From Euptelea pleiosperma (taxonomy: Eukaryota; Streptophyta; Magnoliopsida; Ranunculales; Eupteleaceae), in contig CM068545.1 in assembly GCA_035048495.1 (NCBI GenBank), forward strand, positions 18,882,741 to 18,946,740: 64,000 nt of DNA, given 5' to 3'. Made by a program: the position numbers and the translations under genes. The notes below the pieces were generated by a model. The model ran no database searches and had not been told where the DNA came from. It was given only the letters and a program-made list of their open reading frames with translations. Positions 55,945 through 64,000 of this stretch are shown piece by piece (within the stretch, counting starts at the first letter, position 1; every line of letters starts with the position of its first letter).

Positions 55945-56359
55945 CAAGGTTTAAAGGAGGCCGTTTTAACGGTTAAACGGACTGGGGGCGTTACGGTTTA
56001 AACGGCCGTTAAAACGGATTGAAATGGTCAGGGCAAAAATAGAAAAAAAACTGAATTAAACGGATTTTAAGGGAAAAAAACAAAAAAGTGGCGCTGAAAT
56101 TCAAATTTTGAAAATTGAAAATTAAAAAAAAAAAAACAGAATTTAACGGAAATTAAACGGATTTTAACGGAATTAAACGGTTTTAACGGCTGTTTTTTTC
56201 ACAAAATTTTTTAAAATTAAACGGCTGTTTAAACAATTTTAACGGCTGTCAAAACCAAAAAACAGCCATTTTTTTCAAAACCGATAAAACGGGTTTAAAC
56301 GGAAATGGGCTTGGGGCGTTACCGTTTAAACCGTTTAAACGGCCGTTTTTAAAACCATG
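55945..56359. mobile_element. CAAGGTTT/AACGG foldback MITE
   Basis: Ends CAAGGTTTAAAGGAGGCCG and (reverse complement of the right) CATGGTTTTAAAAACGGCC; flanks ATCAACCC and ATTCAACCC (one indel). Both arms contain GTTTAAACGG and CGTTAAAACGG words. 415 bp. It lies just upstream of the lectin-2 promoter region. Confidence 0.68.
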
Positions 56360-56640
56360 ATTCAACCCAACCAATGGATACCTAAAAACATGGAAATTTA
56401 TTATATATCTATAAAGGAATGCATGGCCGGTGGTTTTGGCTTATGTTGCAGCGAACCACCATAACATATGGGATGCCAATCGATCTGGATTGTTAAATTG
56501 ATGGAGGTCATGGGCCCATAGCTCAAATCTTGTATCAGTTTATTTCTTAAAAAACGTTTGATCGACAACCAGTGGAGGGGACACATGGGATGCACGTGAT
56601 GATCAAATTAAGATAATTTTCATTATGAGTATATAAATAA

Positions 56641-56815
56641 AGGGTCGGGCTCAGGGCCCCCCTTTTTCTGACCCGTTGGGAGTCTTGTGCTCGGCTGTGG
56701 ATTCGTGAGCTGGAATTCAATTTTTTGCAGCGCTCAACCACGCCCGTGAAATCCACGGCCGAGCACACCAGTCCCGAGAGGGGCAAGAAAAAGGCTGTCC
56801 TTGGAGCTTGAGCCC
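56641..56815. repeat. GGGTCGGGCTCA-type MITE
   Basis: Left GGGTCGGGCTCAGGGCCCCC; right reverse-complemented AGGGCTCAAGCTCCAAGGAC. Inner inverted pair TGTGCTCGGCTGTGGATTC and GAAATCCACGGCCGAGCACA. 175 bp, sister of 34528-34700. Confidence 0.65.
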
Positions 56816-57429
56816 TATTCCGCACACATGGCCAGACTGTAAAGCATGCAAACATTGGATTGCGTGCATTTTCGGATGCACTGTCAGACTCTAAACATTG
56901 CCTGCACCGTCAGATGCACCTTGAAAACCGTGTGATGTCACTGTTTTCAAAACGGTTAATTCTTTTTTAACTTCGAAAATATATTTTCAAGGTGCATCTG
57001 GTGGTGCATTGAGATTTTAGAATCAAACGTTGTGGACACTGTTTGTAGGCACGTGGGTTGAGAGGTTCAAATCATATTTTTACTTTCCCCATCTTTGATT
57101 GTATTTGTTTAGTCATCTACGTTAAACGATCGATCAAGATTTGAAGATCGATATGATCTTGGGCTATGGTCAATCTGAGACATAAGCCATTGAATGAAAG
57201 TTCCAATTTGATTACACTGTGCGAGTATGTACGCTTTTAATGTCTAGCACCACTAACCTCTTAAGACGTCTTGACCCCATCTTAATTTTGGTGGTAAGCG
57301 TAATCCCTTCGTATAAAGATATAATCACGATGCACTTATGAGAGGGTGCAATTGGTAAGATTCAGGTTTTAAACCTGAATGGTTATCAGCCTGATTAGTT
57401 AGTGTAATCAGATGTTGACCTAGCTTCCT
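56816..57429. other. Intergenic DNA, dispersed repeat only
   Basis: Includes the block shared with 51.4-51.6 kb (TCAAAACGGTTAA, ATATTTTCAAGGTGCATC). No gene is recognised. Confidence 0.4.
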
Positions 57430-58050
57430 TAAAGCTATTGTTTGGGGATCTAAGGTCCCTTCTAAAGTCACTTTCTTTGTGTGGTGTGCAACCTTGGGCA
57501 AAATTCTGACTATGGATAATCTGATCAAGAGGAAATGGGTGATGCCTAACTATTGTTGCATTTGTAAAGAAGCCAGGGAGTCAGTCGACCATCTCCTTTT
57601 ACACTACGGACTCGCTAAGGAGATTTGGAATATTTTCTTCTTCTCTTTTGGGATTAGTTGGGTTCTTCCTAAATTAGTCTTAGACACATTGAACTGCTAG
57701 TCAGGTGGATGCTTTCGGCCTTGCTGTCGTAGACTGTGGAGCTTGTTGCCCTTTGCGATTTGGTGGGGCATTTGGAAGGAGGGGAATAGGAGAATTTTTA
57801 AGGGGAAGGAGGCCTCCATCTTCGGCATCTCCCTGTCTATTAAGGCCCTTCTCCTCCTCTGGTCTAAGCTTTTCGAAGAATGTAAAGGTCTATCATTTGA
57901 AGACCCAATCTTTAGATGGGATTCTATTTTGTCTAGAGACTCTTAGGAGTTTCCCTTCCCTTTCTTTGCTCGAGGAGGTTTCTTCGACCTCCTCTTTCCT
58001 TTGTATCGTTTTCCTTCTTTTAATGAATTCACCTTATCAAAAAGAAAAAA
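57430..58050 (+). pseudogene. 5'-truncated LINE 3' end (zf-RVT region)
   Basis: The plus strand encodes MWCATLGKILTMDNLIKRKW, PNYCCICKEARESVDHLLLHY (the Cys-Cys-His zinc-binding zf-RVT motif), GISWVLPKLVLD and, after a frame change, PFAIWWGIWKEGNRRIFKGK. It ends AATGAATTCACCTTATCA followed by an A-rich tail (58038-58052). Truncated 5' end and poly(A) tail fit target-primed insertion. Confidence 0.82.
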
Positions 58051-58857
58051 AAATAATGTTGAAGGTTGTTTGGCCCCGTATACTCAAACCCTGGAGGCAT
58101 TGGATTCAAGAGGTACAAAAAGCATCATCATTAGGATTATTTGTAGCTCGACATGTGTTAACAAATACGTCATTTAATTTGGTACCATCCAATTTATCAA
58201 CTTGTACTTGTCACCTCCCCGATTAGTACTTCCACTTCGTGACAATCATTAAAACAAGGAACATAAAATTAAATAATTTCTACTTACATAGAAAATTTAA
58301 CATGAGAATGCAGTGTTGATAGGTTTTACCTGGCAAGTAGTTGTACTTTTTTTTTTTGGAACAATAGCTTATTCCCTACACCCTGACTCTATAAAAAGTG
58401 AAAATAAAAGATGTAAGACATATATGAAAAATATTATATATGAACTCAATTATTATACTTTTATTACATTAACAACTTTCGAACTCTCCATTTGCTTCAT
58501 CTTTTCTTTCACTGACACAAGTCCGATCTTATTCTAGTTGATCTAACCTCCTAGTGCTTTGTGATATTGCACCTAATTTAGATGGATATATTAAATCCAA
58601 ATCCAACCTCTCTTACTCAATCAGGATGTCCAAGTCCAAGTACTTGTAAAAATGTATAATCTGTTAGAGAGGAGTAAAAGGTGTTTAATGAAGATGATTC
58701 TCAATCTTGAATCCTTCCATGAATTTACATATGAAATATTACTAAATGTACAATTATACAAAAAAGACAATAAATAATCATATAAAAAATAATTCAATGT
58801 AGAGCAAGTTCTCAATAATTGTTGTGTTGGTTGGTTTATCGCTTTTTTCTTGGTATA
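58051..58857. other. AT-rich intergenic DNA, nothing recognised
   Basis: No supported gene or repeat. Confidence 0.4.
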
Positions 58858-60257
58858 TGTAATACTCTGAACTTTTGTCTAGGGGTATTAGAGTAATTTA
58901 CATTATAAGGGTATTTTCGACAAACGATAAAATCAAAATAATTAATATTTTTGAGTTACACGTTAATTACTTTAATTAAAATTTTTCATAACTTTTACTC
59001 TTTTGGAAATAATGAAAATCTTTCTCTAATCAAAGACTTAAACTTTAAAAATAAATAAACTATTTAAATAAATTAACGATGATAATTAATTACATATATA
59101 AATAAATAAAGATTTACCATTTTCTTTTGAGTAACTATTAAAAATAGAAGAATCCCTCATATACATTTTTATTTTTTTCACCATTAAAGAGTTCTTCCTT
59201 ACAAATTGTTGAGAAATTTAAAAGCCCTACAAACACCATAACGTCTCACCCTTTGAGATTATTCATTTAGACAAAAATGCTCATATTTTTGAGATGTTCG
59301 ACATATTCGAATCCAGGCTTCATCCAACGAAGATCAATAAAAATACATGCGACTACTTTTTCACCATTGATTCAAGTTCGGATGAAGATCAACGGATAAG
59401 GTATGTACACTTACATATTTAATAGATAATCTCTCTTATTTTACTTTATTAATTATGTTATATATACGTGCTTAATTGATGATGTTGTGAATATTATTGT
59501 GATTTGGATTTGATCGGATCGGCCGGTGTGCTAGAAAAAAAAAAGGTTATAGAAAATAATTTTGGATAATATTGAAGTGGTAGTTCGGGTGTGATTCTAA
59601 TAGATACCCGCGAAAATAAAAATTAAGAAGGGCCTGGAACCCTAGGGTGAAAGACCCCAAACATCTGCAGAAAAGCCTTTTGACTACTCTTAGCGTGGGA
59701 AGGAGAATGAGACCCAAGATTGAGTTGTAGTTATAAGCTTATGAATATAATATTATTGAGCTAATTGTGAGAAATATTTATTATTCTTGACATTACTGGT
59801 TTATATTATCTGTTATGCATTGAATATGTTATGATTTTTGGGTTAGAATATGCGATATTATCTGTGATATGTATGCAGTGTACAGTGGATTATCTACTGG
59901 GCTTTGGCTCATGATATTTACCAAATATTTCAGACTTAACTGAAGATGGTGTGAATTTCTGAGTTGATGTACATGATGATGGCGATAGCTTGGGAAGATC
60001 GGATGGAAATTGAGAATGTCGATGAAATCGATGCGGGACTCTAGATATTTGTTATTTGTATCATTTTTATAAGTTTAATTGTTAAAGACTTATATTGTAA
60101 ATTATTTAAAACTTTGTTTAATTTTTTAGAATCATGTAGATGATCAATATTTGACTTCCTAGACTCTTTGATTTAACTCTTTAGATATATGTTCATGAAT
60201 CCTTAATAGATGCATTAATTTTTATGGATGTAAGGTGCCCGAATCCGAGGCGTGACA
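58858..60257 (+). mobile_element. Solo LTR of a gypsy-type retrotransposon
   Basis: Starts TGTAATACTCTGAACTTTTG and ends CCGAATCCGAGGCGTGACA, matching the TGTAATACCCCGAAC...GGCGTGACA signature of many plant gypsy LTRs. Flanks GTATA and GTATG (4 of 5). 1400 bp with no internal domain and no second LTR in the window. A TATATA-rich stretch lies near 59460. Confidence 0.65.
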
Positions 60258-60299
60258 GTATGTGCCAAAGATCAACCAATTATTAATTTACTTGTTGGT

Positions 60300-60974
60300 C
60301 GACATGCCAATGAGTTAAGGGCTAATTTTTTGTGATGATATTATTCTCAACATGGATATCAACCTTACAAAATATCAGCCCATTTCAACATTTGTAGTAT
60401 CATGAAAAGTGGATTGCAAGTTAAAAATTTTTGAACCATCCAATTTCATCGTTAAATTTAAGTCCATATTTAATAGGGTTAAAAGTTATAAAAATTAGTG
60501 ATTTTTGGTGAGGATGCTCTCCATGGCGAGGAGATCATCGTTGCCAAAAATCAACCCTTACCTCATCTGCATGAGGGCCCCACATTCTTTAGTAATCCAT
60601 TAGAAAGAATAACATGAGTCAACGTATCCCAGTCCAAGCCAATGTATAAATTAGAAGTCTTGGAATGGGGTCATTTTTGGCAAGGATGGTCTCTATAGTG
60701 AGAAGATCATCTTCACAAAAATTCAAATCAATCCGATATTCGTAGATTGGTTTGCAAGTTGAAGAATTATGGATTGTCTATTTTTATCGTTAACAATAAA
60801 ACCACATTTGATGGGGTTAGAAATTTCAAAATGTGCTGATTTTTTGTATGGTTGATCTATATGATGATGAGATCATCCTCACCAAAAAATAGCTATTGAT
60901 TCATCTTCTATGTGGGTACGTCAAAATTGTTGTAAAAAATGTTATATGAAATTATTGTCCCCCGATCCTGACCC
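60300..60974. repeat. Family C/D MITE cluster
   Basis: Several GATTTTTGGTGAGGATG and ATCATC...CCAAAAATCA hairpin cores. The right end closes ATTGTCCCCCGATCCTGACCC at 60974, the inverted terminus of family D. The left terminus is not evident, so it is truncated or composite. Confidence 0.6.
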
Positions 60975-62873
60975 ATATATATAATTAATTGGGCTCTACC
61001 TAAACACTTTATTTTGGGCCACATTTTTTCTGAGATAACGTAATTGCTTAATTAATTGGGCCAAATTGATTTAAGAGATTTAGGTAGGAGAGGCTCCCAC
61101 CAATTAAATAAAAAATAGAGTTTTGGTTTAAATAATATGGACTCACCCTAAGGTAAAATCATTAAAGTAGGTTTGACTTAGGATGACCTACATTTTTTGA
61201 AATAAAAATTAATTAAATTAATTAAACACGTCTTTCCCAATTAGGAAACCCAGTTAAAATTATAATTAATTAATTATAAACATAGCCCCTAAGGAAACTT
61301 AACCATTACGCAATTGAAATGTAGAAATTAAAAAGTTTTGAGATCATTAAACCCTCTCCCTTTGTGAAATCTATTTAGGCTAGGTGGGCCCCAAGAAAAA
61401 GAAATAAATACCTAATAAGAAATTAAGAATTACTAACTTTGACTTAGAGAGAGAGAATTAATAAAAAAAATAGAAACCTAATGTAACTAGCGGATCTTTT
61501 ACCAAACTAAGGTTTCTAATTTGGTAAAGAGAGAGAGAGAGATTCACTCTCACACAAGGCAAATCGTTGAAGGGAGAGTGGACTCCACCATCAAAATTTA
61601 AAATTGATTTTTGATTTAGAGAACCACCCCAAGCCCTAAAAATTGTTGGAATAGATTGGGGGTTTTTAAAAAATCCTAATCTCTACATAACCTATTCTTT
61701 AAACCTTATTTTTTCACTCTAACAAACACACAATCACTTAAAAAAATCTCAGCAAACTTTTTGGGAATTAAGTGAAACTAGAAAGAGAAAAAGGAATGAG
61801 ATTTTCCTTGAAGAGATAGTGTAGATTATTGGATAAACAATATAGGTTTTTACATCATTTTCTAGTAATTTCATGGGTGTCTTCATGTTTTTTTGTTCAT
61901 ATTTTTCTCTTTAATATCTTATTTTATGTATGGTATATTTGTGCTGAAATTTGAGATTGGAAATAAGAAACAACATGGAACTGAGAATTAGAAAAACAAA
62001 AACATTCTCTTATACAGCCCAAGCACGGTTCAAGGAAAGCCGATGACATTGGTGATGGTTCAGGGAGAGTTTTTTGTGAGGAAGATGTTTAAAGAATGCT
62101 TCCACTGTTCCTGTCACCTAATCTTTGGTTTCAATGGATTTGGCCGGTTCAACGGCTTGATTCTTTACCTACATTGATTTTTAGAAAATCAAAAAGGTAT
62201 TTTACACTTGCTTAATGTCCACATGCATTTTTATTATTCTAGTTAGAGGTTCTAGGAAGTATGGAGTTTTATTTAGGGAATCTATCAATTTAATTGCCAA
62301 ATCTAGCTCCCAAAGTTTCAAATATGTAATGCATCAATCTACAAGGGAACCTATAATTTTTTGGTTATCTCCCAAGTAGGAAAATTGGCGGGTTGGATAA
62401 TTTTATTCACTAGCCATTCATTTTGATTATATTCTCTATAATCGACTCCTTTCAACGCAGCACCAATCTAGGGTTTATGAGAGGGAAAATGATAAGAACT
62501 AAATTTGCTAATCTAGGGTTTCAACTAATTGGAAAGGGGGCCGGGAAGGAAATGGGCGATTAAGGGGAATGGGAAAGGGAAGAGAGGGGTTAAGGTCTTT
62601 TCCCCTACCAATTGGTTTGGTAGTTTTTTGTTTAAAACATAATAACATTCACAAAGAAACACTATAAATGTAATACTTTAACTTGAAATTAAATCATTGT
62701 GCTTGTTAGTGAATGCTATTTTTGTAGTGTTGATAGTGTTTCTTGCATGCTATAAAATCTAACATTAATAGTTGTTATAGATGAAATGCGACTAGACTTG
62801 AAAATTACGACCGAGGGACACAATTGGGCCCACCCCTAGTCAAAGTCAATAGTCAATTAAAAGATGGAAGAGT
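60975..62873. other. AT-rich intergenic DNA, nothing recognised
   Basis: A short GAGAGAGAGAGAGA run lies at about 61529-61541. 62530-62600 is purine-rich (GGGGCCGGGAAGG, GGGGAATGGGAAAGGGAAGA). No gene can be supported. Confidence 0.4.
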
Positions 62874-63640
62874 GTCAAGTTTACAAAGGAAGTACATTCG
62901 AATAAACTCGAAATAAGATGAGATTTTAGGATTTTTTCCTTGAAACATTTTAGTTGGGTGCATGCAATGGTTTGGTCAGATTCTTTTCAGAGAAGTAGAT
63001 ATTGCAGAAATTTTGAAGATGAAAAAGTGCTAGTTTACGAAGTACATTCGAACGAACTTAAAATCATGACATTTTACAAGCTTGTTCCTTAGAACATTTT
63101 AGCTAGGCAGATGCAATGGCTTGGTCAGATTCTTTTCAGAGAAGATATTGTAGAAACTTTAAATAGGAAAAATGTCAATTTACAAAATACATTTGAACGA
63201 ACTTGAAATCAAATGAAGCATATTTTAGATAGGAATATGCAATGTCTTTATCATATTCCTTTTAGAGAAGGAGACATTGTAGAAACTTTGAAGAGGCAAA
63301 AGTATTGGTTTACAAAGAAAATACATCCGAACGAACTCTAAATCATATGAGATTATAAGAGTTTGTTCCTTGAAACATTTTAGTTGGTCTTATGCAATGG
63401 TTTGGTTAGATTCTTTTCAGAGAAGGAGATATTGCAGAACTTTGAATAGAGAAAATTGTTGGTTTACAAAGAAAGTACATTCACACAAACCAAAATCATA
63501 TGAGATTTTAGGAGTTTCTTCCTCGAAACATTTTAGTTGGCTTATACAATGACTTGGTCAAATTCTTTTCAGAAAATGAGATATTGTAGAAATTTTGAAG
63601 AGAGAAAAATGGTTATTTTACAAAGGAATAAATATATCCA
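62874..63640. repeat. Degenerate tandem repeat, about 150-bp unit, five copies
   Basis: The motif GCAATGGTTTGGTCAGATTC recurs with variation at about 62964, 63113, 63239, 63394 and 63546 (spacing 126-155 bp), each followed by TTTTCAGAGAA, ATATTG(C/T)AGAA, TTTACAAAG and ACATTCGAACGAAC. Copies are clearly diverged, unlike the 218-bp array. Apparent reading frames here come from the repeat. Confidence 0.85.
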
Positions 63641-64000
63641 AGGGAGTTCCATATGCTATGAAACTTTGTATTATTGTTATTTGAGTTATCTTAACCAATC
63701 AAAAATGATTTTCATGAGCTGTGGACAAGTATCAAAATCATTACAGTGATCAAAAGAAAAAAATAGGCGAATCAAGGGTGAAAATTCATTCTAGAGTATG
63801 TAGGCTTCTGCGAACCAAATTAAAGTTATATGTCCATGTAAAATAAAAAATGATACGGGTGTATGCCCTCAAATATAGCTTGTACGTGCTGTGTAGATCA
63901 AGAGATAGAGCCTGATCAAGTGGGGAGAATGTGGTTATTAGATCTCATGGTCTGGTTTGATTTAGGCTGCGTTTGTTTTTTTCTTCACTCGTGTTTTTGG

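Noticed and set aside
63963..64000. Left end of another Harbinger MITE (GGCTGCGTTTG) at the window edge
   Set aside because: Possible, with TTA just before it, but the right end lies outside the window.

Overview
This window is nuclear DNA from a land plant. The evidence is one long intron-containing gene of the plant-type SCAR/WAVE family, two secreted bulb-lectin (EP1-type) gene copies, scraps of plastid and probably mitochondrial DNA, plant-type LINE, Ty3/gypsy and TRIM retroelements, and many MITEs. The species cannot be fixed from the sequence; a non-grass angiosperm, possibly a magnoliid, is only a guess.

Layout. 0-8.6 kb is gene-free and packed with foldback/MITE copies, a Harbinger-type MITE (7238-7543) and a 264-bp TRIM (7955-8218). 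8.66-24.45 kb holds one minus-strand SCAR gene with nine coding exons, whose splice phases I traced from ATG to stop. Its two largest introns (3.9 and 6.7 kb) are filled with transposons: a small LTR element with a 34-G run, a hAT-like element and antisense LINE remnants. 24.7-34.8 kb is a MITE-rich intergenic region with nested elements. 34.88-37.06 kb is a ten-copy 218-bp tandem array. 37.5-40.0 kb is a large inverted repeat whose loop carries a copy of the SCAR promoter/leader. 40.2-48.4 kb is a transposon graveyard with a broken gypsy integrase and a mosaic of organellar fragments. 48.5-55.9 kb is a tandem segmental duplication carrying two broken EP1-like lectin genes on the minus strand. 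56-64 kb holds a LINE 3' end, a 1.4-kb solo LTR, AT-rich DNA and a degenerate 150-bp tandem repeat.

How the genes work. SCAR proteins bind the WAVE regulatory complex through the N-terminal domain and activate Arp2/3 through a C-terminal WH2-acidic (VCA) tail, driving actin branching and cell shape. Here the N-terminal domain and all splice junctions look normal. A one-base excess in the largest exon puts a stop before the VCA tail; an alternative in-frame donor just upstream would bypass it. The two lectin genes are recent duplicates, each inactivated by its own lesions. No coding gene in the window is intact as written.

The most unusual items are the SCAR frameshift with a possible splice bypass, the SCAR leader copy inside a hairpin-forming locus, the ten-copy array with a G-box in each unit, the chimeric organellar insert, and foldback families whose boundaries are supported by target-site duplications and, in one case, by a paralogous empty site.
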